Source: an uncultured Oscillospiraceae bacterium (GTDB lineage: Bacteria; Bacillota; Clostridia; Oscillospirales; Oscillospiraceae). From it: a stretch of DNA of 64,000 bases. The stretch spans positions 1 to 64,000 of the forward strand of contig CAKTFW010000002.1 of assembly GCA_934561175.1 (NCBI GenBank), written 5' to 3'. The translations under genes were made by a program, and so were the position numbers. The notes under the pieces were generated by a model. That model saw only the letters and a program-made list of their open reading frames with translations, had not been told where the DNA came from and did not search any database. Each line of letters begins with the position of its first letter. The stretch's first letter is position 1. This document shows positions 16,806 through 26,255 of the stretch, one piece after another.

Positions 16806-17564
16806 ATGCAGCCCAATGCAGATGATGTGCTGTCACAACTGCTAAATATTGCAGGCGCAATGCTGGCCTGCGGTGCAGAAATCAATCGGGTGGAGGATAC
16901 ACTGACGCGTTTGGGGATGGCTTATGGTGCAGCGCAGATGCATGTGTTTGTTATTACCTCTAGCGTTGTGATTACAATGGTGCTGCCGGATGGCAGCCAC
17001 TATACGCAGACTCGCAGAATTCATGCGCCGGGTGGTACGGATTTTACGCAGCTGGAGGCACTCAATGCGCTCAGCCGCCGTTGCTGTGCAGCGCCGATGC
17101 CGATTACGGCGCTTGCAGCAGAGGTGGCGCGCATTCAAATGCGGTGCCCCGGACGCTGTTACCGTTATTTTGGCAGTGTTCTGGCAGCGGGGGCGTTTAC
17201 GCTGTTTTTTGGCGGAACGGTATTGGATATGGCGGCGGCGATCCTGTTTGCACTGCTGATTTGTCTGCTGCAGGGGCACCTGATGCCGCTGTGTTCCAAT
17301 CAGATGGTGTTTAATCTGCTGTGCTCTCTGATTGTAGGGGCGGGAATTGTCCTGGCAGCACAGCTTTTGCCGACGCTGCAGCCGGACCAGGTGATGATTG
17401 GCGATATTATGCTGTTAATTCCCGGTATTGCCATGACGAACGCTGTGCGAGACATCCTGGTGGGTGAGACGATTTCCGGAATCATGCGACTGATTGAATC
17501 GCTGCTCTGGGCTGGCGCGCTGGCGGCGGGCTTTATGGTTGCAATTTGGCTGATCGGAGGCTGA
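16806..17564 (+). CDS. Threonine/serine exporter, ThrE N-terminal-domain subunit
   Basis: Matches the first half of the ThrE family (DUF1212), which exports threonine and serine in Corynebacterium. The 252-residue protein has a soluble N-terminal part with CGAEINRVEDTLTRLG and five membrane segments from about residue 120; LLIPGIAMTNAVRDILVGE is characteristic. The ATG at 16806 has GGGAG nine bases upstream; an ATG at 16797 abuts this site and is unlikely. The next gene supplies the other half, so the transporter is split in two polypeptides. No promoter was recognised after the liv terminator. Confidence 0.88.
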   Translation: MQPNADDVLSQLLNIAGAMLACGAEINRVEDTLTRLGMAYGAAQMHVFVITSSVVITMVLPDGSHYTQTRRIHAPGGTDFTQLEALNALSRRCCAAPMPITALAAEVARIQMRCPGRCYRYFGSVLAAGAFTLFFGGTVLDMAAAILFALLICLLQGHLMPLCSNQMVFNLLCSLIVGAGIVLAAQLLPTLQPDQVMIGDIMLLIPGIAMTNAVRDILVGETISGIMRLIESLLWAGALAAGFMVAIWLIGG

Positions 17565-17565
17565 A

Positions 17566-18036
17566 ATGGAAACGATGATCTTACAATTGGTCACGGCGTT
17601 TTTGGGATCGATGGGTTTTGCGCTGCTGTTTCATCTGCGGCCGCATCTGCTGCTCCCGGCCTCATTGGGCGGCCTGCTGAGTTGGGGCATCTATTTGCTG
17701 GCAGGCCACTATCTGGAGGGCATTTTTGCACCCTGTCTGCTTGCTGCGGCATTTTCAACCTGCTATGCAGAGGTGCTGGCGCGGCTGAAAAAAGCACCGG
17801 CAACACTTTTTTATATCACTTCATTGATCCCATTGATTCCGGGAAATTCGCTGTATTATACCATGAGCTATGCCGTCCGTGGGGAGTGGCTGCAGTGCAG
17901 GGATTACGGAATCCGGACAGTTCAGTTTGCACTGTCCATTGCAATTGGAATGTGTCTGGTTTGGGCAGCAGGGCATATGATTCATGAGCTGTGGCTCCGC
18001 TTGCAAAGAGAAAATTTGAAACGGTATATGGATTAA
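17566..18036 (+). CDS. Threonine/serine exporter, ThrE C-terminal-domain subunit
   Basis: Matches the second half of the ThrE family (DUF3815). The 156-residue protein has about five membrane segments, and ITSLIPLIPGNSLYYTMSYAV is the family signature. It begins one base after the stop of the preceding half, so the two are cotranslated and almost certainly form one carrier. Export of threonine or serine is inferred from the family only. Confidence 0.88.
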   Translation: METMILQLVTAFLGSMGFALLFHLRPHLLLPASLGGLLSWGIYLLAGHYLEGIFAPCLLAAAFSTCYAEVLARLKKAPATLFYITSLIPLIPGNSLYYTMSYAVRGEWLQCRDYGIRTVQFALSIAIGMCLVWAAGHMIHELWLRLQRENLKRYMD

Positions 18037-18100
18037 GTTGCACACCACAGATTGAAACAGAACAATTTTGGAATAAAACTGATAGGTTTTTTACTTTAAC

Positions 18101-18129
18101 TTGACAAAGCGATGGATGCAGAGTATACT
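18101..18129 (+). promoter_or_regulatory. Consensus sigma-A promoter of the polar amino acid ABC operon
   Basis: TTGACA (18101-18106) and TATACT (18124-18129) with a 17-base spacer, followed 25 bases later by AAGGAAGG. Confidence 0.88.
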
Positions 18130-18166
18130 AAACTCTGCAAACCCAAACAAAGGAAGGATTCACACC

Positions 18167-19039
18167 ATGAAAAACAAAAGACTGATTGCACTTTTGCTGG
18201 CGGCGTTGATGCTGATGACAGTCCTGGCGGGCTGCGGCAGTACCAATGACAATGCTGCAAACGATACGGATGATACAACGGATAACACGGCGAATGACGC
18301 ACAGACCGGCACAGACGAAAACAAGACGCTGGTGGTCGGTGTGGCAGGTACGCCGAAGCCCTATAACTATGTGGATGAAAACGGCAATCTGGTCGGCTAT
18401 GAGATTGACATGCTGAATGAGATGGCTGCGCGGCTCGGCTACACGCTGGAGTATGAGGTGACCGAGTTTGAATCCATGTTTGCGGGTTTGGATTCCGGCC
18501 GTTACAATCTGATTATCGGCAATATTTCCAAGAAGCCGGAACGCGAAGAGAAGTATCTGTTCAGCACGGAGCCGTATTTCAAAAATAAGATTGTTCTGAT
18601 TACGGCAAAGGACAACACGGAGATTCAGAAGATTGAAGATCTGGGCGGCAAGCGCGTGCCTGCTGGCTCCGGCCGTGCAAACGCTCTGTTTATGGAGAGC
18701 TACAACGAGCAGCATCCGGATGCACCGATCGATATTCAGTATACCGATGCAGACGCCTCTGCTGCACTGGTTGATCTCTACAACGGCCGCTACGATGCGT
18801 GCATCTATAACCAGACCTATGTCACCAATGTGACCGAGGAATATGGCTATGAGTTTAATGTCTATGAGATCCCCAATGCGGATGAAATTGAGATTCCGGA
18901 AGCTTGGATCCTGTTCAGCAAGGATGAAACGGATCTGCAGGCTGAGTTTGATACGGCAATGGCAGAGATTAAAGAAGATGGCACACTCTCGGAGTTGAGT
19001 GTAAAATACTTCGATGATGACTATGTCCCGCAGGATTGA
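18167..19039 (+). CDS. Polar amino acid ABC substrate-binding lipoprotein
   Basis: Family 3 extracellular solute-binding protein, 290 residues. It has a lipoprotein signal (VLAGC), an Asn/Asp/Thr-rich linker, then TLVVGVAGTPKPYNYVDENG, LVGYEIDMLNEMAARLGY and DLGGKRVPAGSGRANALF. The ATG at 18167 follows GGAAGG; an in-frame ATG at 18101 would start inside the promoter. Members bind amino acids such as cystine, glutamine, histidine or arginine; the ligand here is not identifiable from sequence. Confidence 0.92.
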   Translation: MKNKRLIALLLAALMLMTVLAGCGSTNDNAANDTDDTTDNTANDAQTGTDENKTLVVGVAGTPKPYNYVDENGNLVGYEIDMLNEMAARLGYTLEYEVTEFESMFAGLDSGRYNLIIGNISKKPEREEKYLFSTEPYFKNKIVLITAKDNTEIQKIEDLGGKRVPAGSGRANALFMESYNEQHPDAPIDIQYTDADASAALVDLYNGRYDACIYNQTYVTNVTEEYGYEFNVYEIPNADEIEIPEAWILFSKDETDLQAEFDTAMAEIKEDGTLSELSVKYFDDDYVPQD

Positions 19040-19061
19040 TTGCGGTTAGAACCAGAAATAA

Positions 19062-19094
19062 ACCCCTGTCGAAGATCTTTCTTTCGGCAGGGGT
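19062..19094 (+). terminator. Stem-loop between binding protein and permease genes
   Basis: ACCCCTG(T)CGAA pairs with TTCGGCAGGGGT around a short loop, with no T-run. As after livJ, it may lower permease expression relative to the binding protein. Confidence 0.6.
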
Positions 19095-19120
19095 CATTCG
19101 TCTGAAAGGGGTGCAACCCG

Positions 19121-19849
19121 GTGGAAAACATCTTTAAGCCGTCGGCGATTGTCAGTGCAATCCGGCAGATTATTCCCAATATCCCTGTGACCTTGGAGAT
19201 TGCGGTTGTTGCGGCTGTGATCGGTATGATTATGGGCTTTGTACTGGCACTGTTCCGGATTAAGCGCTGGCCGGTACTTTCCCAGTTGGCAACGCTGTAT
19301 ATCTCTTTTATGCGTGGTACGCCGCTGCTGGTACAGATATTCCTGTCCTATTACGGAATTCCAATGCTGCTCAACATGATGAATTATCAGTTTGGTACGG
19401 CCTTCAGTATCAACCGGATTCCCAGCATGGTGTTTGTCTTTGTTGCTTTCTCCATGAATGAAGCAGCGTATATGGCGGAAGCAATCCGGGCGGCGATTCT
19501 GTCGGTGGATCGTAAGGACATTGAGGCGGCGCATTCCATTGGCATGACAGGCGGACAGACCATGCGCCGCGTGATTTTGCCGCAGGCCATGATTGTTGCA
19601 ATTCCAAATCTGGGCAACAGCGTCATCAGCCTGATCAAGTCTACTTCGCTTGCTTTTACGATTGGTGTGATGGATATGATGGGACGCGCAAAGGTAGTTG
19701 CGGGTTCCAATATGCGGTTTTTTGAAGTCTACATTGGCCTTGCGCTGCTCTACTGGGTACTCTGCATCCTGATTGAATTTGCTGTACACCGTTTGGAGAA
19801 AAAGTTCAATATTCTGGAACGGGAGGTGGTACAGAGTGATCAGGCTTGA
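19121..19849 (+). CDS. Polar amino acid ABC permease
   Basis: HisM/GlnP-type membrane subunit of 242 residues with about five membrane segments. It has the family motif YISFMRGTPLLVQIF and the ATPase-contact EAAHSIGMTGGQTMRRVILPQA. Translation starts at GTG 19121 with GAAAGGGG upstream. Its last 14 bases overlap the ATPase gene. Confidence 0.92.
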   Translation: MENIFKPSAIVSAIRQIIPNIPVTLEIAVVAAVIGMIMGFVLALFRIKRWPVLSQLATLYISFMRGTPLLVQIFLSYYGIPMLLNMMNYQFGTAFSINRIPSMVFVFVAFSMNEAAYMAEAIRAAILSVDRKDIEAAHSIGMTGGQTMRRVILPQAMIVAIPNLGNSVISLIKSTSLAFTIGVMDMMGRAKVVAGSNMRFFEVYIGLALLYWVLCILIEFAVHRLEKKFNILEREVVQSDQA

Positions 19850-20573
19850 GAAAATCGAGAAATCCTTCGGCAGCAATCATGTGCTGCGGGGGGTAGATTT
19901 GACGGTACAGACGGGCGAGGTTGTTTCTATTATCGGCGCCAGCGGCAGCGGAAAATCCACCTTTCTGCGCACCATTAACTTCCTGGAGTCGGCGGATTCC
20001 GGCGTGATTACGCTGGACGAGATTCAGGTTGATGCGCAGAAAGCAACCAAGAAAGAGATTCTACAGCTGTGCCGGAATACCGCGATGGTCTTTCAGTCCT
20101 ACAATCTTTTCCAGCACCGTACAGCACTGGAAAATGTGATGGAAGCGCTGACGGTGGTGCAGGGCAAGCCGAAGGAAGAGGCCCGGCAAATTGCGCAGGC
20201 GCAGCTGGAGCGGGTCGGGCTGGCGGATCGGATGCATTATTATCCGCATCAGCTTTCCGGCGGCCAGCAGCAGCGTGTAGGCATTGCCAGAGCACTGGCA
20301 ATCAATCCGCGGGTGATCCTGCTGGATGAGCCGACCAGTGCGCTGGATCCGGAGATGGTTGGCGGCGTTTTGGATGTGATTCGCTCAATTGCAGAGCAGG
20401 GCTTGACAATGATTATTGTGACGCATGAGATGGCGTTTGCACGCGATGTTTCAGACCGGGTTGCTTTTTTTGCAGATGGCAATATTCTGGAATGCGGCAC
20501 ACCGGAAGAACTTTTTGAGCATACGCGGGAGGAACGCACCCGCCAGTTCTTAAAGCATATGACTGCACGATAA
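19836..20573 (+). CDS. Polar amino acid ABC ATPase
   Basis: GlnQ/HisP-type ATPase of 245 residues. Walker A GASGSGKST, signature LSGGQQQRVGIARALA, Walker B VILLDEPTSALDP and switch VTHEM are all intact. I place the start at GTG 19836 (MIRLEKIEKSFG) because GGGAGGTGG precedes it and this is where family homology begins; an in-frame ATG at 19773 lies inside the permease frame with no ribosome site. Confidence 0.94.
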   Translation: MIRLEKIEKSFGSNHVLRGVDLTVQTGEVVSIIGASGSGKSTFLRTINFLESADSGVITLDEIQVDAQKATKKEILQLCRNTAMVFQSYNLFQHRTALENVMEALTVVQGKPKEEARQIAQAQLERVGLADRMHYYPHQLSGGQQQRVGIARALAINPRVILLDEPTSALDPEMVGGVLDVIRSIAEQGLTMIIVTHEMAFARDVSDRVAFFADGNILECGTPEELFEHTREERTRQFLKHMTAR

Positions 20574-20586
20574 AGGAGAGATTCCA

Positions 20587-21909
20587 ATGCGATTGATTGT
20601 TTGCGGTGATGCGCTGTTTTCCAGCCGGAATCTGGCGAGTCGTTTGGAGCCGGAGCTGGTTGCGCGCCTGAAGAGCGCCGATGGCGGCTTTGTCAATGCA
20701 GAATTCTGTACGCCGGAGCCGGAAACGCCTCCAGCCTGCGGCCGGGGCTATATGACTTCGGTTCGCCCGGCGACACTGCAGGAATTTGTGGATCTGAATT
20801 TGAAACTGGTCGGCTTTGTCAATAACCATACCGGCGATTATGGCTGGCAGGGCGTGCTGGATACCATGCGTGCTGCAGAGGCCCATGGCCTGATTCCCTG
20901 CGGTGTTGGCCGTAATCTGCGCCATGCCCGGCTGCCGAAATTTCTGGATACGCCCACGGGGCGCGTTGGACTGGTTGCGACCGGTTCTACCCGCTCGGAG
21001 GTTTTTGCTGCCAGTGATTCCGGCGCAGATGTCGTGCCGCGGCCGGGTTCCAATCCGCTCCGCTGGGGACGCGCCTATGTGCTGCCAGATGATCTGTTTG
21101 AGCAATTGCACCAGATTGATGTGGCGATGGGAACACGGGAGAGTATGGATGAGGGCTGCCGGGTGGAGACCTATCCGCCGCAGGGCAAAGATGCATTCCG
21201 CTTTGGCTCTCTGTTTGAGGGGTGCCTGCAGATTGAGCGGGGCGATCATGCATATGTACGCACCTATGTCAATGCGAAGGATGCGGAGGAAATTCTCAAG
21301 AGTATTCGTGATGCGAAAAAACGCTCGGATCTGACGGTGTTCAGCCTGCATACCCATGAGGGGTTAAATGAAAACTGGTATGCTGTGCGGCCGCCGGAAT
21401 TTATTGAAAAAATGGCGCGTGACGCCATTGACGCTGGTGCAGATGTTGTGGCTTGCCACGGCGCGCATTTCCTGCGTGGTGTGGAAATTTACAACGGTTG
21501 TCCTATTTTTTACAATCTTGGAAGCTTGCTGATGGAATTTGAGGCGGGTGAATCCATCATTGCACCGGAGATGTATGAGGCTTATGGCTATGGCGTAGAT
21601 AGCCGCCCTTCGGATCTGCACACCAATCGTGCAAAGGATGTAAACGGCAACTTTATCGGATTCAATGCGGAACGTCGATTCTCGGAAAACTGCCTGCTGC
21701 AGCTCGATTACGAAGACGGAAAACTCACCTGGGGACTGTTGCCGATCGACCTGCATATGGATGATCCCAGGCCTCTGAGCCGTGGCTTGCCGCGCATTGC
21801 CCCGGCAGAGAATGCAAGGAAGATTGCGGAACACCTGACGGAATACAGTGTACCCTATGGCACCAAGCTGGTCTACCAGGAAGCGGATGGCTTAATTCAT
21901 GCGGTATAA
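20587..21909 (+). CDS. CapA-family metallophosphoesterase-like protein
   Basis: Related to CapA/PgsA of poly-gamma-glutamate synthesis, a calcineurin-like fold. The 440-residue protein has LIVCGDALFSSRN at the start, then GFVNNHTGDYGWQGV, SLHTHEG and ACHGAHFLRGVEIYNGCPIFYNLGSLL (first nine residues are the core), i.e. the metal-ligand blocks of the family. Unlike CapA of Bacillus it has no signal or membrane anchor, so it should be cytoplasmic. It starts 13 bases after the ABC ATPase with AAAGGAGAG upstream and shares its terminator, so it belongs to the amino acid transport operon. A role in processing the imported compound is possible; its activity is unknown. Confidence 0.82.
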   Translation: MRLIVCGDALFSSRNLASRLEPELVARLKSADGGFVNAEFCTPEPETPPACGRGYMTSVRPATLQEFVDLNLKLVGFVNNHTGDYGWQGVLDTMRAAEAHGLIPCGVGRNLRHARLPKFLDTPTGRVGLVATGSTRSEVFAASDSGADVVPRPGSNPLRWGRAYVLPDDLFEQLHQIDVAMGTRESMDEGCRVETYPPQGKDAFRFGSLFEGCLQIERGDHAYVRTYVNAKDAEEILKSIRDAKKRSDLTVFSLHTHEGLNENWYAVRPPEFIEKMARDAIDAGADVVACHGAHFLRGVEIYNGCPIFYNLGSLLMEFEAGESIIAPEMYEAYGYGVDSRPSDLHTNRAKDVNGNFIGFNAERRFSENCLLQLDYEDGKLTWGLLPIDLHMDDPRPLSRGLPRIAPAENARKIAEHLTEYSVPYGTKLVYQEADGLIHAV

Positions 21910-21915
21910 TTTTGT

Positions 21916-21956
21916 AAAAAAGGCGGACACACATTTTTTGTGTGCCCGCCTTTTTT
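21916..21956. terminator. Bidirectional terminator after the CapA-like gene
   Basis: AAAAAAGGCGG(A)CACACA and TGTGTG(C)CCGCCTTTTTT form a long stem with a T-rich loop, between convergent operons. Confidence 0.88.
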
Positions 21957-21960
21957 GCGT

Positions 21961-21988
21961 GCCTGCGCAGCAGAAATGCTGCGCAGGC
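21961..21988 (-). terminator. Second stem-loop at the 3' end of the RND operon
   Basis: GCCTGCGCAGCA and TGCTGCGCAGGC form a perfect 12-bp stem with a GAAA-type loop, directly downstream of the RND gene on the minus strand. It is followed by the T-run of the neighbouring terminator. Confidence 0.65.
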
Positions 21989-21995
21989 GTTTTCT

Positions 21996-24900
21996 TTATT
22001 CTGCGGCAGTTGGTGCCGCGTCATGCTTTTTCAGACGCTGCAGCCGTTTCCTCTCTGCACGCTTCTGGTGGTTTGCCCAGTGGTCAGAGATACTGTCAAT
22101 CAGCGAGTAGTAAACCGGTGTAAAGAACAGTGTGACTGCGGTGGAGATCAGCATACCGGAAATCATGACAATCGCCATAGCGTTGGTCATTTCCGCGCCC
22201 TCGCCGGAGCTGAAGGCCATGGGCAGCAAGCCCAAAATGGTAGTCAGGGTGGTCATCAGAACCGGGCGGACACGGCGGGGACAGGCGTTGAGAATTGCGG
22301 TGTTTTTGTCCTCACCGCGGCTGCGACGGGTATTGATGTAGTCCACCAGAACAATGGAGGCGTTGACAACGGTACCGGCCAGAATAATCAGTGCGACCAG
22401 TGCAACGATGGAGAGCTTTTGTCCGGTGATGGGGAGGCCGAACAGACCGCCGACGAACGAGAGCGGCAGGATGACCATGATGATGATCGGCATGACAAAG
22501 GACTCGAACTGGGAGGCGAGTACGAAGTACACAAGGCCAATTGCAATCACCAATGCCTGCAGCAGGCTGGAGAAACTGTCTACAATGTCGTCCATAGTGT
22601 TATCGGTGGAGTAGTAATAGCCTTCCGGCAGCGGATAGCTGTCTTTGATGGCATCTACCGCATCGGCAATACCGACACTGTCATCACTGCGGGAATTGGC
22701 AGTAATTGTAACGGTACGGCTCTGATTGGTACGGTTGATGGTCTGCGGCGCCAGCTCCACATCGACATCGGCTACCAGAGAAAGCGGAACAGTGCCGCCG
22801 GTTGCCGTGGGAATCGCGACAGATTTCAAAGCGTCCAAGTTTGCAGAAGCAGCTTCGTTGCCGCGAAGCACCACATCATATTCCTTACCAGCAATAGTGA
22901 TGGTGGTGGCGGTGGAACCGGTCAATTCGCTGCGGACGGCGGCGCCAATGGTGGCGGCAGTCAAACCATAGCGGGAAGCGTTCGCGCGGTTAATGTGCAG
23001 GTTGACCTGCGGCACGGCAGTTTGAAGCGAACTGGAAACCTCGATAGCGTCAGGCAGTGCGGAGATTTGATTGACCAGATCATTGGAGATCAGCTCCAGG
23101 GTATCCTGATCCCGGCCGGAAATGGAGAGGCTGATGTCATTGGAGCTGGACATCATGCTTGTCATACTGTTGGAGCTGACGGTGATTTCACAGCCGGCAA
23201 TGTCTTGCAGGCTGTCGCGCAGCGCATCGGAAATTTCAGCGGCGGAACGGTCACGCTGATCCAGCGGAACCAGAAGCAGTCCCATTGTGGTGCTTTCGTC
23301 GCTTGCCTGGTAGTAAAGCGTATCAATTTCCGGTACGGTTTCTTCTGCAATTGCGGCGACCCGGTCGGAGATCGAGACGGTCTGATCCAGTTCGCTGCCA
23401 GTGGGCATGCTGATGGAGACATCAATCTGTCCCTGATCCATATCGGGAATCAAGGTGACATCACACAACAGCAGAGAACTGGAGAAGACCACAAGCAGTG
23501 CGACGGAAATCAGAACAGCCCGGCCGCGATGGCGCAGAAAGTAATAGAGAGTCCGCTGGTACCAGCTTTCCATTTTTGCAGTGTTCAGCTGGTTTCGCTT
23601 GGCGCGGTCGGACATCACAATCATATTGCGGGTACCGTCGCCCAGCAGGTAGTAGCAGAGCAGCGGAACCAGCGTCAATGCGATCAGCAGGGAGGCCAGA
23701 AGCAAAAATGCGATAGTCAGGCTGAAATCACGGAACATCTGGCCCACCATGCCGGAGGTAAAGGAAATCGGCAAAAATACGGCGACTGTTGTCAGAGTGC
23801 CGCCGATGACGGAGCCTGTAACCTCTTTGGTACCTTCTATACAGGACTCCATTCGTCCCTTGCCGTCCGAGCGGTAGCGGAAGATGTTCTCCAATACAAC
23901 GATGGAGTTATCAACAATCATACCGACACCCATGCCGATACCGCCAAGGCTCATCATATTCAGGGTCAGATGGAATACGGACATGAGCAGGAAAACCGTG
24001 ATAATACAGACCGGCATGGAGATGGCAATGGTCAGCGTGGCGCCAAAGCGGCGCAGGAAGAGTGCCAGAACCAATGCGGCGATCAGAACGCCGAGAATGA
24101 TATTTTCAATGGCGGTTTTGACGGAGAGATTGATGTAATCGCTCTGATCCATCAGAGTACTGCACTGCAGTGAGGGGTAATCCGTCATGATAGACTCCAG
24201 CTGCGTATTGACCGCTTCTGCGACGGTAACGGTATTGTAGCCGGACTGCTTGTTGACAGAGAGTACAACACAGGTCTGCTTGTTGGTTTTTGCAACGGCC
24301 GTAGGATCGGTCAGTTCCGACTGAACTGTGGCCACCTCGCTGAGGCGGACGGTGCCGCCGGTCGGCAGCGGGATGATAGCGTTTGCAACATCATCAGGGG
24401 AGGAATACTGCCCGTCGGTGCGGACGGTCAGTGTCTGCGTGCCATTATCGACCGAGCCGCCGGGATAGAGTACATTATCGGCAGCCAGACAATTGGAAAT
24501 ATAGGGGATGGTCAGTCCGTAGCCTGCCATACGATCGGTATCCACTGTAACGGCAATCCGTTCATCCACACCGCCGGCGATATCCACGGAAGCGACGCCT
24601 TCAATGCGTTCCAGTGTGGGCGCAATGTTATCCTCTGCAGTGCTTTGCAGTGCTGCCAAATCATCGCCGGTCAGCGCAATCATGGAGACCGGCATCATGT
24701 CCATGTTGATATTCATAACGACCGGATCCGCGGCATCGGACGGCAGAGAGACTGTATCCAGGCTGTCCCGCAGCTTTCGGGCAGCTTCATCCAGGTCGGT
24801 ATCGTCGGAGAACTGCACCATGACATAGCTGATATTTTCAGAGGAAGTGGAGGTGATTTTCTCCACACCGGCCACGGAAGCAACTGCGGATTCCACCGGG

Positions 24901-25094
24901 CGGGTTACCAATTCCTCAATATCCTCCGGGCTGGCGCCGATATAGGTGGTGTAGACCACGGACATCGGAATTTCCATATCCGGCAGCAGCGCCAGAGACA
25001 GGTTGGAGAACTGCATCAGGCCGAAAATTACTAAAATGATAAAGGTGAGAATTGTGGTAACTTTATGTTTAATACAGAATTCGGCAATTCTCAT
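21996..25094 (-). CDS. RND-family efflux pump (HAE1/AcrB type)
   Basis: Proton-driven multidrug or amphiphile exporter of 1032 residues with the usual 12 membrane segments and two large extracytoplasmic loops (about residues 30-330 and 555-860). The TM4 proton-relay block GGIGMGVGMIVDNSIVVLENIF is typical (Asp in IVDNS). GGAGGCG upstream supports the ATG at 25094. It is last in the operon marR-OMF-adaptor-pump. RND pumps occur in Clostridia despite the lack of an outer membrane; its substrates are unknown. Confidence 0.94.
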   Translation of the reverse strand: MRIAEFCIKHKVTTILTFIILVIFGLMQFSNLSLALLPDMEIPMSVVYTTYIGASPEDIEELVTRPVESAVASVAGVEKITSTSSENISYVMVQFSDDTDLDEAARKLRDSLDTVSLPSDAADPVVMNINMDMMPVSMIALTGDDLAALQSTAEDNIAPTLERIEGVASVDIAGGVDERIAVTVDTDRMAGYGLTIPYISNCLAADNVLYPGGSVDNGTQTLTVRTDGQYSSPDDVANAIIPLPTGGTVRLSEVATVQSELTDPTAVAKTNKQTCVVLSVNKQSGYNTVTVAEAVNTQLESIMTDYPSLQCSTLMDQSDYINLSVKTAIENIILGVLIAALVLALFLRRFGATLTIAISMPVCIITVFLLMSVFHLTLNMMSLGGIGMGVGMIVDNSIVVLENIFRYRSDGKGRMESCIEGTKEVTGSVIGGTLTTVAVFLPISFTSGMVGQMFRDFSLTIAFLLLASLLIALTLVPLLCYYLLGDGTRNMIVMSDRAKRNQLNTAKMESWYQRTLYYFLRHRGRAVLISVALLVVFSSSLLLCDVTLIPDMDQGQIDVSISMPTGSELDQTVSISDRVAAIAEETVPEIDTLYYQASDESTTMGLLLVPLDQRDRSAAEISDALRDSLQDIAGCEITVSSNSMTSMMSSSNDISLSISGRDQDTLELISNDLVNQISALPDAIEVSSSLQTAVPQVNLHINRANASRYGLTAATIGAAVRSELTGSTATTITIAGKEYDVVLRGNEAASANLDALKSVAIPTATGGTVPLSLVADVDVELAPQTINRTNQSRTVTITANSRSDDSVGIADAVDAIKDSYPLPEGYYYSTDNTMDDIVDSFSSLLQALVIAIGLVYFVLASQFESFVMPIIIMVILPLSFVGGLFGLPITGQKLSIVALVALIILAGTVVNASIVLVDYINTRRSRGEDKNTAILNACPRRVRPVLMTTLTTILGLLPMAFSSGEGAEMTNAMAIVMISGMLISTAVTLFFTPVYYSLIDSISDHWANHQKRAERKRLQRLKKHDAAPTAAE

Positions 25095-25097
25095 CGG

Positions 25098-26240
25098 TTA
25101 CGCCTCCACAATCCGGACGGCAGCCCCTTCCGAAAGATAGCTCTGCCCGGAGGTAACCAGGGTTTCTCCACCGGAAAGTCCGTGTGTCACTTCCGTAATG
25201 CCATCGCCGATCAGACTGGTTTCAATTTCCGTATAGTGCGCAACATCACCATCGACAGTGAAAACATATTGGACGGTCCCATCCGTCAGAATTGCCTCCG
25301 TAGGAATGACAACGGCGTCGTTATTGGTCTCTGTATAGAAAATGACGGAGGCAAACATACCGGCGTTGACATCGGTTCCAGCCGGCAGATCAATGGTGAC
25401 ATCGTAGAGCTTGGTCTGGGGATTGGCAGAGGGAGAAATTTTGGAGATGGTACCATTGAGCTGTGCGGCGACGGACTCTACCTGAACAGCGACGGTGTCG
25501 CCAACCTTGAGCTTGGGCATCAGAGTTTCTGAGACGGAAACAGCGACCTGACGGTTGCCATTTTCTGAGACGGTGGCAACAGCGTAGGCCGGTGAAGCGA
25601 AAGCGCCCTCCTCCACATTGACCGCGGTGACGGTGCCGTCAATCGTGGAGCGGATCGTGGCTTTTTCAATGGTTTCCTGCAGCGGGCGGATGTTGTCCTG
25701 AATCTGCTGCATACTGTCAGACAGTGAGCGTAGGGTGCTGTCAGCGGTGGTTCTGGCATTGAGCAGGTTCAGATTTGCGGTGTCCACTTCCAGCTGGGAG
25801 GCGGCGCCGATGGCAAACAACGCCTGTGTATTGGACAGATTGTTTTCCAGCTGACGAATCTGTTCATCAAATAGAATTTTCTGGCTGTTATAAGAGCTGG
25901 AGGCCGTTGCATAGTTGGACTGCAGCGTTGCCAGATTGTCTTTATAAGTATCGACATCCAGCGTGCAGATGATGTCTCCGGCAGAAACCAGATCACCTAC
26001 CTCTACGGGGACGGTTTCCACCTCAGCCTGCAGAGCGGCATAGAGTGCAACTTCGTTTCCGGCGGAGACAGTGCCGGAGACGGTACTCTCTGCGGAGATT
26101 TCCTGACGCTGAACGGTCTGAACTTCTACGGCGGTGCCGTTCGATGCGGTATCCTGTGTGGAATCGGCATCATTTCCGCCGCAGGCTGTAAGAGACAGCA
26201 CTAATGCTGCGGATATCAGAGCGATAAAGGCTTTTTTCAT
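25098..26240 (-). CDS. RND efflux adaptor (membrane fusion protein), lipoprotein
   Basis: Periplasmic-adaptor type protein of 380 residues with a lipobox LSLTAC near residue 20, barrel-sandwich halves around VEVGDLVSAGDIICTLD and EKATIRSTIDGTVTAVNVEEG, an intervening alpha-hairpin (about residues 100-190) and a C-terminal beta domain. The ATG at 26240 has GGGGGAAG upstream; the preceding TTG is an alternative. It lies three bases before the pump gene. Confidence 0.93.
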   Translation of the reverse strand: MKKAFIALISAALVLSLTACGGNDADSTQDTASNGTAVEVQTVQRQEISAESTVSGTVSAGNEVALYAALQAEVETVPVEVGDLVSAGDIICTLDVDTYKDNLATLQSNYATASSSYNSQKILFDEQIRQLENNLSNTQALFAIGAASQLEVDTANLNLLNARTTADSTLRSLSDSMQQIQDNIRPLQETIEKATIRSTIDGTVTAVNVEEGAFASPAYAVATVSENGNRQVAVSVSETLMPKLKVGDTVAVQVESVAAQLNGTISKISPSANPQTKLYDVTIDLPAGTDVNAGMFASVIFYTETNNDAVVIPTEAILTDGTVQYVFTVDGDVAHYTEIETSLIGDGITEVTHGLSGGETLVTSGQSYLSEGAAVRIVEA

Positions 26241-26255
26241 CAATTCTTCCCCCGA

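Noticed and set aside
21942..24173. A 743-codon plus-strand open frame opposite the RND pump gene
   Set aside because: Antisense shadow; the translation is full of Cys, His, Asn and Gln, while the minus strand encodes an intact RND pump.
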